From: Morella rubra
Lineage: Eukaryota; Streptophyta; Magnoliopsida; Fagales; Myricaceae
NCBI GenBank assembly: GCA_003952965.2
Contig: CM025852.1
Span: forward strand, 10,818,764-10,882,763
Length of the DNA stretch: 64,000 nt
Direction: 5' to 3'
Below, one piece after another: positions 1 through 12,411 of the stretch (the first letter of the stretch is position 1; the number at the start of each line of letters is the position of its first letter). Position numbers and translations under genes: made by a program. The notes below the pieces were generated by a model, which saw nothing but the letters and a program-made list of their open reading frames with translations, made no database searches and had not been told where the DNA came from.

Positions 1-3000
1 TCCTGAACAGCGAAAAGAGCTGCTCGGGCCTCTCCCACAAGGGGAGTACCGGGAGGCGATCTCTTTGTCCACGCAAAGAGTAGCAAGCCATCACTGTTGC
101 GACAGACAACAGCTAACATCGAACAATCGGATCTGATGGCAACATCAAAATTGACTTTCCAGAAATTACAGCAGGGAGGAGACCACACAGCAGGCACGGC
201 AGAGGGCTTAGCAGACCAAGCAAGAGAATGCTCCAAATAGAGCTTATGAATACGCCGAATGATGGTCCCAATATCATCCCTCTTTCCCTGATGAATGATT
301 CGGTTACGAGAAAACCAAATAACATCCATAAGGATAGCCCCATACCGAATAAGATGATCGGCTTGATCTTCCAAAAACCCAAGGAGGGCAACCGGATCTA
401 ACAGAGCAGAAATCCAATCTAGAATAGTGCGACCAACAAACCTTGACGTCTGTAAACCCCAAGGAGACTCTCGCCAGGCTAAAACAGCTTAGGGGCAATA
501 GAAGAAAATATGTTCAATGGATTCCTCTTCTAATTCACAAAAAACACAAAGCAAATTGGCAGGACTCATAGGAAGAGTACGGACGAAGAGCAGCTTTGCA
601 AGGCAATATATTGGAAGCAACCTTCCAGATAAACATCTGGAGTCTATCTTGCAAATTCAGAGTCCAAATAGTCCTCTAGAGTGAAGTCGACGTCGCATGC
701 AAGGGAGAAGGAGGGTTATCATCAAATAAAGTATAGGCAGATTTAAGCGTGAAAGTACCTTTGGAATCCAAAAACCAAATAATGCTATCAGGAGGAGTGA
801 CCGGCAGATGAATACCAAGTATAATATCAGCATCATGTGGACAAAAAACAAGCCGAACCTTGTCCACATCCCAAGAACTAGTACCAGGAAGAATAAATCC
901 ACCACTTTAGAATAATCATCGAGAGGAAGGGAAGGATCGCGCGGGAGGGGAATGAACCGATCCCTGTGGGGAAGCCAAGGGTCCAGCTAGGTCCGCACTG
1001 CATTACCAGAGGAGATCTGGAAACAACAGCCCTTGCGAAAATAATCACTCAATTGTTCAATTCCCTACCAAACCCACGAGGGAGAGGCCACACGTGTAGA
1101 ATCCCATACAAATTGGGAGGACAAGTATTTAGCTTCTGAGGGCCACAATCCATGGAGCAGCCGAATCCGAGTGGATAGCCCAAGCTAATTTCAACACCAA
1201 GGCTCTGTTAATATTCCACATGGGTCGAAGACCAAGCCCCCTTCAGATTTGGAAAGGCAGATAGACGACCAAGATTTAGGAGTCCAATTATGCCTCTTAT
1301 CAGCCTTGAAGCCCCACCAAAATCTCATAAATAGAGAATCAATTTGCGAGCACACAGATTTGGGAAGAAGATAATGGGACATGGTATAAATAGGAAGGGC
1401 AGAAGCAACAGATCGAATCAAAATCGTACGCCCCGCTTGCGAAAGGAGTTTCGCCTTCCAACCTTCTACACAGTTTTTAACCTTCGCCACTAGATCAGAG
1501 AAAATCTGCCTTTTATTAGGGCCAATAATAACAGGAACACCCAAATGCTTGCCCAGGCTACCAGAATTCCTTAGATTCAAAATACCACAAATATCATGCT
1601 TAGTATCATTCCGAGTATTTTTACTGAAACTAACAGAAGACTTACGAACGTTGAGGCGCTGACCAGACCAACCACCATACTTAATCAAACATGCATCACC
1701 GCTTGAGCTTCCCCAACTGTGGCCTGGGTAAATAATAAGAGATCATCCGCGAAGAGAAGATGGGTAATAGGTGGGGCGTCACGAGCGATGGAAACGCCAT
1801 GAATGAGGCGATTAGCTTCAGTTGTCATAAGGAGGTGGGAGAGAACCTCAGATCTAATAATGAAGAGGAAAGGCGCCATCGGATCGCCTTGACGCAATCC
1901 TCGAGAAGGACGAATAAAACCAAAAGAGGTACCATTCAAAAGTATAGAGCAAGAAGCTGAAGATAAACATTGCTCAACCCATCCAATAAAACAAGGATCA
2001 AAGCCAAACCGCTCCATAGCCACAAGAATTAGCTTCCATTCCATACTATCATAAGCCTTTTCAATATCAGAGCGAATAGCCATCAATTTGCGACCTGTCC
2101 TGCGCTTCTTCAAAACAAGAACAATTTCATGGGCTAAAATAGAATTCTCATGTATATGGCGCCCAGGTACGAAGGCAGCTTGAAAGGGTGAAATAAGCTT
2201 ATCAATCACCATTCTCAAACGATTAGCCAAAATCTTAGTGATCAATTTAGAGACCACATTACAAAGGCTAATGGGTCGATATTAGGAGATTTGAGTGGGA
2301 CACTCCCCTTTAGGAATCAAAACCACATGACAGTTATTAATCTCCCGAGACATAAAACCAGATATAAAGAAGCATTGCACCTTATCAACAACCCCTCCCA
2401 CATATTCTAGAATTTCTTATAAAAAAATAGCAGTCATCCCGTCAGGACCCAAGGCTTTAAAGGAACCCAAAGAGAGTAAAGTGGAATGAATTACCTCAAC
2501 GGAAGGAATATCACAAAGGACAGCATTCTCAGCAGCGGTAATAACTGAAGATAGCAACCCTTCAAGATCCACAGGAACTACTAGTTGAATGGAGTGGTAC
2601 ATATGGCAAAAATAATTCAAAATATAGCAACCAATGTCTTCCCTGGAAGAGAGCCACTCACCCTCTTCAGTTTTTAGAAACTCAATGGAATTGCGGCGTC
2701 TACGAATAACCATAGAAGTATGAAAATATTTGGTATTGAGATCCCTAGTGGTGAGCCAAATCTCGCGAGATTTCATACGCTACATTTCTTCCTCCTTTCT
2801 CAACTCCTCATTGAGACCCACAATCAGATTCTTCTCTAGAACACATAAAGCACTGGAAGCATCCTGAGATTGGACCCAAGCGATACTACTCCTCAACTTA
2901 GAAATATTTTCTTGCAAACAACCAAGATGGGATTTATTCCAGTCTCGAAGACCTTTCTTTGTATTTTTAGTACGAAGACACAAACGAAAGGCCGGGGATC

Positions 3001-3797
3001 CAAACTAATCAATAGCCCAACAACTACGAACCACCTGCTCACAACCAGCATCTTTTAACCAGAAAGATTCAAATCGTAAAGGTTTCTGCAGAGCAATCGC
3101 ACCACCATCTGTTTCCAATAGCAAAGGAGAGTGATTTGAGGCCGACCGAACCAAGTGGGAAATTTTAGCACGTGGAAATAAAGTTATCCAATCACTATTT
3201 GCCAAGGCGCGATCCAATCTCTCTTTGATGTTAGCCAGCCCACCTCTATTATTAGACCACGTAAAGGGAGAGCCACAAAAGCCAAGATCAATCAAGCCAT
3301 GAGAATCAATAAGCAACTGAAGAGGGTTACGGGAAGAAGAAGTAAGAGGCAAACCACCATGCTTCTCCCAATCAGCAAGCAAGCAGTTAAAGTCACCCAT
3401 ACAAAGCCAAGGGCCACCAAAAGAATTTGCCAAATCATCCAAACCCGACCAAAAGCATCTTTCAAATGCCATTTAGTGGGACCATAAACACAAGTAATCA
3501 GTCAGGAGAGTTAGAAGGATCAGAATACACCAACAAACTAACAGAGTTTTGATTAATAGCAACAAGTTCAACATCCACCCCCGGTTTCCAAGCAAAGACG
3601 ATGCCACCACAGTGACCAACAGGGGGAAAATTAACAAAGCGAAAGAAACCGACCCTATACAAAGGGCGCTGAACATCAAAAAGTTTAGTTTCAGAAAGAC
3701 ACAAGAAATCTAAAGACAAGTTCCTCTCCAAAGACCGGAGCTCTCGAACTGCCACCACCCGGCCAATTCTGCGGCAGTTCCAATAAAGTCCTCTCAC
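1..3797 (-). pseudogene. LINE ORF2 pseudogene: endonuclease, reverse transcriptase, RNase H start
   Basis: The ORF2 polyprotein would nick the target and prime reverse transcription there. The APE-type endonuclease shows WNCR near the start, a SETK motif, GDFN, TWSNN and a C-terminal SNHSPLLL segment (canonically SDH). The RT shows the YRPISLCN block, an AxxxGR stretch, DIEKAYDSMEWK, GLRQGDPM and the catalytic FADDLLLF. Beyond the RT come a W-rich connection region and, at bases 1-110, a GEA-containing RNase H start. The reading frame breaks near 3500, 3005, 2780, 2417-2257 and 1690, so this is a pseudogene. The start is a GTG (3797-3795) overlapping the ORF1 TGA as GTGA. The sister LINE has ATGA there, so the ATG was probably lost. 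Confidence 0.9.
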
Positions 3798-5694
3798 TGA
3801 CCCATTGGGGGTGATTGAGGGCCCACCATCATGCCCGGTTTGAAAGTAAAGGAGAGCTGCACATGCAGCACATCAACAGAAGCCAAATCCAAACTGTCAT
3901 CAACCAGAACATACTTATGCGGAGATTGGCGCTTCAGCAGAGCAATCTTAGCACGCCTTGCTTTCAGAACAGCCAAAGTAAGATGCTCCTCCAGATCAGC
4001 AGGGTCGGGGTCTAAAGACGCATTCAAGGCAGACTTATTCGCAACCGAGCCATGCCACTTGATAGGAGAACGGGTCAAAGAGACCCCACGCTTAGAGTCA
4101 AACGCAACATCAAGGAAAAATTCAGATTTTCATTTAGAAGGACAACTAAACGGAGCCACAGGAAAGCCAAGAGAAAGGGTTGGTATGGGCTGGGCCGAAG
4201 CAAGAGGACCATCAACTAGACGATGGAAAGACCCCTGCAAAGGATTCAAATAAGTCTCACCAGCATCAACCATGGGCTTTTTACCCTTGTCATCAAAGGG
4301 ACTAGAAATTGGCCCGCACACTGCCTCATCAACATGGAAAGCACAGTCCAGCTTCTCAAATAGACCCAAAGTTGGCCTCAGAACCTCACGAGAAGGAGAT
4401 ACAGATACCTTGGGCAGAACACTCTTTTTCAAACTTCGACGAGAAACGAGACGGGCAGGGACAGCTTTCTTGGCCTGGCCTATCCCCAACAAATCTTTCA
4501 ACGCGGGACTAGAAAAAAAGAGAACACTGCTTCCAGCCTCAGAAATAACAGCATCCGAAACACCCCTCAGGAGAGGAAAGTCAACAGGGTTTGTCTGGCG
4601 CATGCCCAGAGTAGCAGATAGAGAGGGTTGACCTGTAGTCTGAGCCTTAGCAGGAACTTCCATTTCGGTGATGCGACCAGACGCAGAAGCATGCTCAGGG
4701 GCAGATAACAGATTACCCGAGGAGCTAATATGTGCCAAAGTGGGAAAAACCCGGCACAGACTTCTAGACGAGGTTGCGTGCTGAGAACTAGCCAATTCCT
4801 CCCCAAAAACCACCACCAACCGCTAAGCCACCATAGACGGTTGCACTGAGGAGCAACCACCATTATCAGACGAAGACTTCCACGAGGGAGAAGATGAATT
4901 CTGTCCAGCACTGCCATGACGGGAGGGTTGCACAACTCGAACAATTAAGATCCCGCGAAGACTAATTGACTCGGCCCTCATTTTGTAGTCAAACAAAGGT
5001 TTTCCTTCAAAACCTCAGCTGCACGACAAGAGTGCTGGATATGGCCAATCTTGCCACAAGCATAGCAAAAATCTACTAGCTTTTCATACTTGAACTACAC
5101 CTAAGCTGGTGAGAGACCAGATCGGGGGATAAGAAAGCCAGCCACCAACGGTTTATCAAGATCAAATTCCACCCGAAGGCGAAAAAAACTACGCTTGGAC
5201 ACAGCAAGATACGCATTGGAATCAAGTTCCAACAGCTTTCCCAGCTTGAGCCCAATATACTTTGCATTGGCTTCCCCCATACGGTTCCGAGGTAAACCAT
5301 GCACTTGCACCCAAAAGTTCACCGATTTAAACGATACTTCATAGAGAGCCATAAGAGGTTCCCATTGCCGAAATACCATAAGCTGTCCCCTAACATTCCA
5401 AGGAGAAAGTTGCATGATGAAACGACAGTCTTCCTCTTTCAAAAAGTGGAACATGTAAGTATTAGGCTCCATTTCTTCAACTAAAAATTCCTTTATATTG
5501 GTCCATGCTACTTTGAAAGTGGCATGAACAACTGATGCAGCGATAGGCCTGACCGCAAGCACCTTAGCCACCATCGAGAGCATCAAAAGTTGTTCCTCCG
5601 CAGATGAAATTGGTTCCAAGACAGAACGGAACTCGTCCCAGCCTAAAGCTTGGATGCGTTGAACAAGACAATCCATATCTGGAGACAGAGACAT
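3794..5694 (-). pseudogene. LINE ORF1 (DUF4283 RNA-binding plus CCHC knuckle), pseudogene
   Basis: ORF1 of plant L1 LINEs is an RNA-binding protein. An ATG at 5694 opens a DUF4283-like domain (LGWDEF, then EPNTYMFHF, SPWNVRGQLMVF, VHGLPRNRMGE and LGKLLELD). The frame then meets a TAG at 5101 and another two codons on. By comparison with the sister LINE these were probably TGG and CAG. Just beyond, at about 5085-5020, is a zinc knuckle, CYACGKIGHIQHSC. The rest (about 4950-3794) is a low-complexity Ser/Pro-rich linker in more than one frame, ending where ORF2 begins. The gene is broken by at least two nonsense changes and one or more frameshifts. Confidence 0.85.
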
Positions 5695-5884
5695 CGGGGA
5701 GAAAAAAAAGAGTAAAGGAAAGGGAGATAATGATGAGAAGAAGGCCAAAGGATAGGTAGAGTCACCGGAACAGGGAGAACGAAACCTCCACAACACAGGG
5801 AAAACCCTATAAAACTTCACGAAGAAGTACGGATGCGAAAAAAAGTACGGAGAGAAAGCCGTACAATTAAAACTTTCAATATTC

Positions 5885-6304
5885 CCAATGAGATTGTAAA
5901 CTGTGATGACCCTGTTTGTTTGAATAGGGCTCCCCTATAATGAAGTTTTCATGTTGCTTAGAAAAAAAAAAAAAAAAGCAACATAGTTTAGTTTAAGGAA
6001 GTACCCTTTCGTTCAAAATAAAAGAAATAATAAAAAAAATGACTAAAAAAAAAAAACACGCTAGGTTGTCTAATTGCATGAAAGGTTAATTCGAGTGACT
6101 TTTTCTAAAGTTTGGAGGCGTTAAAATTAGTTTTGAATAATGGAGTCATGTAATACATACTAATTCATAAATGAACAAACTGTCCAAATGATACACAAAG
6201 GAAAAAAAAAAAAAAAAAAAGAATATTTTACCATATTGCTTGGAAGAGTTATATATATCCAAAAACACATATACATGGGATAAATTTCCTATATATATAT
6301 ATAA
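5885..6304. other. AT-rich spacer with a 9-bp hairpin
   Basis: No gene is seen. An A tract is bracketed by a perfect 9-bp inverted repeat (ATGTTGCTT at 5951-5959, AAGCAACAT at 5976-5984). Two poly(A) runs follow near 6040-6055 and 6200-6220, and a TA-rich run (6285-6304) forms the left flank of the next element. Confidence 0.5.
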
Positions 6305-6683
6305 GGGGAAAATGCACTTTTCACCCACAAACTACCGGAGTAGTGACACATTGCACCCCAAACTACCATCTTTAAGACATTGCACCCTCAAACTACCAAT
6401 TTTATACATTTTGCACCCTAAACTACCCACTTTGACACATTACACCCTCCAACTACTAATATTAAACACTTTGCACCCTCCATTTGACAATAATACCTTT
6501 AAGAAATTAAGGAATTGACAACAATATCTAAGGGCATTATCATCATTTTAGTTTTGAAAATTTGATAAAGAGTGCAAAGTGTTAAAAATTGGTAGTTAAA
6601 GGGTACAATGTGTCAAAATTGGTAGTTTAGGGTGCAAAGTGTAAAATATATGGTAGTTCGTGGGTGAAAAGTGTATTTTCGCC
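6305..6683. mobile_element. MULE-type fold-back MITE with 9-bp target duplication
   Basis: A 379-bp non-autonomous DNA element. The left terminus GGGGAAAATGCACTTTTCAC and the reverse complement of the right terminus GGCGAAAATACACTTTTCAC match at 29 of the first 32 positions. The element is bracketed by a perfect 9-bp direct repeat, TATATATAA (6296-6304 and 6684-6692). Nine-base duplications with long TIRs are the signature of Mutator-like elements. The arms are tandem arrays: the left arm has about five copies of a 28-31-bp unit (core CATTGCACCC then AAACTACC), and the right arm has about three copies inverted, so the whole can fold on itself. No ORF. The duplication is AT-rich, which weakens it slightly. 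Confidence 0.78.
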
Positions 6684-6692
6684 TATATATAA

Positions 6693-9600
6693 TTCTCAAA
6701 ATAATCTTGACAGTTAGATCCTATGATCACGAGGAGGAAAATATAGGCTACGTGATGCAATATTGAGGATTGGATTCTATCGGAGAGTGCATATAAGTGA
6801 GTCTTAATAGCTTAAAGCTCAGTGTGATGGAATTTATAACTTTCACTCTAAAATAACACCGGCACCATAGTCTGAGAGAGAAAATAGTTTTTTTTTTCTT
6901 ATATCCAGTAGCCTCTAATTACTCTAACTCAAGTTTATCTAGGATATCCAGATCCCCAAATATAAATAGGTTAGACTGCAAGGCGAGCGATCTCATGTTA
7001 CAAATAAATTAACATCAACATAAATCCGAGCGAGTAATCCATGGGCCTGCTAGGTATATTGGGCTTTAGTTTCTTAGATAAGTCTTCAAAAATGTTGAAC
7101 GAGTCCTATCTCCTTCAAAGGGCTGATACCGTTAATTCATGACCACTGGATGACTTCCCAAGTCTTAACTTCTACGGGCCCACACAAGCAAACTCATGTC
7201 CTAAAAAGTAATATTGGGGCATTGTGTAAATTATATGTGATTTTTTTTGGCCCATGGTTAAAAGCAAATCCCCATTTTGGCCTGGGGAAGTCCTTGGGAA
7301 GCATGGCCTAGAGTCTGGAAATCTGACCACCCAGAAGAAGAGAATAAAACAGGACCAAAAAAACAAAAAAACAAATGAGAGAGGAGATTCCAAATATGTT
7401 GTATAGGGCCGAAAATAGGCCAGAAAGCATCGCGCCAAACCCCAATAAAATGGTTTATGTATTTCATTATTTATTTCCGTTCTGCAACCAAATTTAAAAG
7501 AAAAAAAAAATTGAAAGAAGTTTGCTGTCGGATAAAGTGATACGTGTAGTAGTTCGCAACATATAGTACAATCATCAGCCTATAATTATTGCACTGAAAA
7601 TATGTTTCGCTTATAAACGAGGTAAAGAAGATGGTCTTCGGATGATACAAAGAAGACGTTCGGTTAGAGGATTTTTTGAATTCATACAAAATATTCTACA
7701 ACCAAACATCATTCTTAACATTACATAAAAATAACTAAAATACGTGTACCAATAAAATTAACATCACTTAAAAATTCTCAAAACACAAAAAATTCTCAAA
7801 AAACACTGCAATCGAACAAGCTCAAAGTTTATGAAAATATTATAAATTATCATCAATTACTTTGTTCCTCCAGGACGTTCACTAAAACCCCACAAACAAG
7901 AAGAAGAAAATTAAAAATCTTGAGATTTTCTAGTATAAGAATTTCTTTTGTTTTGTTAGATGGACTATTTTCACCAAAATAGCTAAACGACAATCAATCA
8001 ATTTGTAATTTCTGTTTTTTTTTTTTTCCAAGACAAAAGAAAGTGTCTAACTTTGATGGGTGGCGTATAGGAAGCGAAGACATCGGGACAAAAAAGGGAC
8101 GATCACTAAAAGACAATAATAAAAATAAAAGAAGTGTGTACTCGAAGAAAGAGAGAAGTAAGGAGCGAGGTTGTCCGATGGTTTAAGCACTAAGGAAGAT
8201 GAGGATTAGGCATAAACTATTCGATGTATGTAGGCTTTAAATATTACATCAGCTGGGTTGGCTTTACGTCTTAATCAGATTTCTGGTAAGTAGATATGCA
8301 GCGGCCTAAACTTCGTACAAAGATGAGCAGGAACTTGGAGATTGTGACGCAAAGCCACCACTAGACGATTTAAAAAAAAAAACAGAAAACCATGCGCAAA
8401 GCTTAGCAATTATTAGCCCATTAGTCAATAATTCTTTAAGACGGTACTAATTGGATTAATACACTCACGTTTGGGAGCATTCCCCTTCTCCCAAGGCGTT
8501 CCGTCTTAGTTTCTTTCTTTTTCAATCAATCTACGAGTTTGTTTACTATCTAGGGGTGCCTTTTTCTTCTTACATTCAATGAAGTAGCCAATAATTTTAT
8601 TCCACAAGTTTTTTTTTTTTTTTAAATCAGGTTTTAGCTTTGGAGGAAAGATATATATATATAAAGAGGCATTTTGATTATTTGGTACTATTTGAGCTAT
8701 AGTTATTATCTGAGGTTTTAATAGTCACATATCAATATTTTTAATAATTTTTTATATTTGGACAAAATAGAGATACATAAAAAAAAATTAAGCATTATAC
8801 CTATTCCTTTTTAAATTGTTCTATCCAATTGGTGGGAAATTATAAAGAATGTTAGTCCAATAATGACACTATGTGATTATAGACCTACCTCTAATTATGA
8901 TCCCGTCTTGTTGGATTGCACCAAGTTCGAAAATTTCTCCAATTCTTCAGATACCTCTTCCTCCGTCTTTTTAAATGAAAAGCACCTTTTACTTTTTAAC
9001 AAGCATCTCCACAGTAGAAAACAGTTGTACCCTTTTATGGTGGCCACTAAACTCCAAAATCTAAGGGTTTGCATCACCTTTATATTAGGTAGCTTTGCGT
9101 TTATCCGAGCATGTTTTAACTATGATTAGTCTCTGTTTCAAGCACGCAATTAATCCCCAATTGAAAGCTGTGTAAGAGAGGCCTTCTTCCACTTGTCAAA
9201 TCACAAGCCCCCAGGATGTAAAAGAAGTCCATTTTGCCAGGAGCCTGTATTCTCCGTATGCTTTTGACAATGAAAGAGAAGAAGGGGGAGACAAGATAAT
9301 TAGAGCAACTTGCTTGGCCTTTTGTCCACTTCCAAGCAACTTGTCTGGTCCTACAATCTCCGACGATCTTTTCTTGAGGTAATTCTCAGGGAATGATTTT
9401 TTTTTTTTCTTTGCGTTATTCCCTTTCTATCTTTGCTTGGCCTCATACCCAGTTTGTGTTATTCCTTTTCTCACTGTTTGAAAATTAACACTTTTTACTC
9501 ATTTAGTCCCACAATTCATAGTCACAGTACACAAATTGGATACAGCAACATCTTGAATTGTCTTTTGTCTTGCAACTGATTAATTTGGTCTGGTCCGAGC

Positions 9601-11843
9601 TAGACCATGGATTTGATCTTGAGTAAACAGTAGTCATCCAAATTATTGGAACTTTTCTAGAAGCCGCAAAGTATGAAAAGAAAGAGACTTTTGTTTCCCA
9701 GACTAAAATGAGTAGACATGATGAAAGTTGGAGACATGGGGATTTTCTTCTTTCACCTCATAACAAGTTCTTTTACTTTTCCATCAGATACTAATAAACA
9801 TATAATGATGGGTTTTCAAATATCGTTGATGACAATGCTATATTAATTAAAATGTTAATTTTTTCCTTTATTTCATTACTATTTTGCCCAAGAGAAAAGT
9901 AACACAACGATGAACCTCTTCTCTTATGTTGTATGGCTGTAGTAATGGTATTAGGTAAATTAACTTTATTGTCATCCTCTAAAATCCGATTATCTGAGGT
10001 CTGTAATGAGTCGTTACGTGACTTCCCACCGACATACAAGAGTTGGAACAAATTATGTCACTGTTGGGATGGAAAACTAGGAATAGTTTGGACTAAACTT
10101 TGAAAAGTATTACCCACTCAAATCACAGTCATCTTCTACTTCATTCGGAGCAGCTAAATCAAACATCTGAGTTAAACCGAAACTTTGTCGTTTTTGTCTA
10201 CAAGAGTGCACCAACACTACGGCATGCCTTAACATGAAGACAACAGCATTAATCAACCATCAGACCGCACAGATGTTTGAAGTAATATTATTGGTCAAAA
10301 GTATTCAAGTTTTCTTTTTTCTGCGGTTCGGAAGAGCATTTTCTGTTTCGATTTCCTCTGCATCTTTTGCCAGCATCTTTTCTTCTTTGATTTGCTCTGC
10401 AACAATTTCTTAGCAAAGGCTGGTTCCTAGTGCCGCCATACGTTGAGTGGTGAAGAAGAGGATGTGTCTATCCTTTCTGATCTTTTTTTGCAGCCCATGA
10501 GCCGCCAAAGGGAAAGCTTTTTTTCTTGGGGGTTAAAAAATAGTCTAAAGTCAAGTCTCTGAATTTAGCTCGAAATAAAATAGTCACTAAATTGAACAAA
10601 AAAGTCTATTTTATAACGTCAAAATATATAAGGTCTTACGTCAAGATCCACACTGTCTAAACTGCTAAGCGAATTTTTACAAGGCACGTGTTTTTTACAT
10701 AGACCGTGATTCACATGGAGGGTGATACTTCACAAAATTAAAGGGTTAACAACGAATTTAGACTTTAGTCCTTAAGGTTTTCCCACGTTTATTCAGATGC
10801 TGGCATATTTGAAAATTAGAAATGACACGTGGCCAATGATGTTGCAAATATCTCAGCATCTTTTGTTAATGAAAGATATGGAGATGAACATATAGGTCTA
10901 TTTTTTAAGGAAAATTTTACCACAAGTACTGATTTGTAACTTTTTTTAAGTAGGGTATTAAATTACACTAGCTATTCATATATTAGAGAAATCGTGTGTG
11001 CATTTATGTGAATTTTTTTTAAAAAAAAATGGCTTAATTAATCTGTCAATACCTGCTGTTTAACTTTTTCTCAATTTAGTCCCTCAATTTTAATTCTTGA
11101 AAGTCAACTATTTGTTCCAAAAAAAATCTATTTTAATAGTGACATGCTTTTTATTAACAAAAATATGCATATATTCCTTCTTCATGGTCTGTGTTGGGAC
11201 GGAAAGACTTTATTGAGATAAATAGTTAAACCCAGAAACTCTTAGGAGAAGAATTGAAATTGAAAACCCAAATTGAAAAAAAGTTATTTTGTAAGAAATA
11301 ATAGATTAATTAAGATTCAAAAAAGTTAGTAAAAACAAAAATAAGTGGAAACTAAGAAAAAAAAACAGAAAAATTAAAAGAATCTCAACTAAAACAATAA
11401 AAAAAATTAAAATTAAAATAGAAATAAAAGGCAAAAACAAAATATGTGGGTAAAATCATCATTTCACTAATCAAAAATATCAATTTCTCTTCAAACTAAG
11501 GAGTAGTTGAGGGATGAAATATAACCAAAACAATAGTTGCAAAGTTTTAGAAACTTAATAGTGAAAAGTGTATTTAACTCATAAATAAATGAATTAAGAA
11601 AAATTAAATAACAAACTTAAAACTTAAATAGGTGCCCAAAGAGAAATGTGGCTTCGTATTATTTGGGGTGATGATAAAATTTTATTAAGTTTTTAGATGG
11701 AAGCTGATGGTAAATCGTAGGATTATTTGTGATTCACGAAAACCTATAGACTAAATGAGTCATTAACCCAAAATTAAAACTAAAAACTATACAAATACAT
11801 GAAATGACTAAATAATATATATAACTAAAATGCAAGATTGTGA
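6693..11843. other. AT-rich intergenic DNA, no supported gene
   Basis: Homopolymer runs, short spurious frames on both strands, and one dispersed repeat (about 7715-7840, listed separately). The frames at 8863-9129 and 9791-10051 have no recognisable domain, no conserved composition and no convincing splice context. Scattered pyrimidine-rich segments near 9300-9450 could be the leader of an unseen transcript, but nothing supports a coding gene. Confidence 0.5.
7715..7840. repeat. Dispersed repeat, copy 1 (mate near 26.9 kb)
   Basis: About 120 bp in which AAAATAACTA, AATAAAATTAACAT and ACTTAAAAATTCTCAAAA occur in the same order and spacing as at 26875-26990. Identity by eye is around 85 percent. 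Each copy ends in an ATCGAAC- or AACCGAGC-like motif. Probably two decayed copies of one MITE-like family; no terminal inverted repeat was resolved. Confidence 0.55.
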
Positions 11844-12411
11844 TAGCATTCCTAGCAGCTTATTCAAATTTGACTTTCTATTTTAACCAAAAAGTACACT
11901 TCTCTATTTTAACTATCAACTTTTTAAAAATACCCACAGCAGCTTCTCTATTTTAACCATCTACTTTTACTATTCTATTTAAATATTATTATTCAAAGAT
12001 TTCTTTATTCTTTCTCTAATATTTATATTTTTAAATATTCATTTTATTGTAACGGTTATATTTTTGAATATTTGTCTTATCCTAAAAATGGCAGATTTTT
12101 TAATTTTTGTCTTTTCCTAACGCCTGACATTTTTTAAGAACCTGAGATGGGAGACCAGAGAGGGAGAGCGTGAGAGCTGGGAGGAAGAAAAGAAAAAGAA
12201 AAAGAAAAAAATAAGGAAAAATATTAATATTTTAATATAAAGAAGTGAACAGTGATTATCTAAAAATAGAGAACCACTGTTCACATGTTAAAATTTTTTG
12301 TTAAAAATTGTTAAATGGATAAGCTGCTAAATGGTATTTTTTAGCTTTTTTGTTAAATTGGTTCTCTATTCTAACCAAAATGTTAGAATAGAGAACCTAC
12401 TAGTAATGCTA
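11844..12411. mobile_element. TIR-like element, unclassified DNA transposon derivative
   Basis: About 568 bp bounded by an imperfect terminal inverted repeat. The left end is TAGCATTCCTAGCAG and the reverse complement of the right end is TAGCATTACTAGTAG. Motifs of the type TTCTCTATT(T/C)TAACCA recur inward from both ends. The middle is AT-rich and carries a purine-rich stretch (about 12140-12220). No transposase frame is present. No clean target duplication was found, so the superfamily is left open and the outer ends may be off by a few bases. Confidence 0.5.

Larger units (their letters stand above)
1..5850 (-). mobile_element. Plant L1-type LINE, degenerate, 3' end outside window
   Basis: A non-LTR retrotransposon read right to left. 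Its order is ORF1 (about 5694-3794), then ORF2 with an endonuclease (3797-3005), reverse transcriptase (about 2776-1500), a C-terminal connection region (about 1500-300) and the start of an RNase H-like domain at the window edge. The layout matches a second LINE at 34.76-40.55 kb, and the two can be aligned domain by domain. Both begin near an AGTACGGAGAGAA motif, so the 5' end is placed at about 5850. Several stops and frame changes interrupt both ORFs, so it cannot be active as it stands. The poly(A) tail and left target duplication lie beyond base 1. The class is certain from the EN and RT motifs; the exact 5' end is approximate. Confidence 0.93.

Noticed and set aside
4130..4631. Plus-strand frames in the left LINE
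   Set aside because: Antisense shadows of the degenerate Ser/Pro-rich ORF1 linker.
8160..8350. GTCCGATGGTTTAAG segment as a tRNA-like SINE head
   Set aside because: No convincing B box at proper distance and no A tail.
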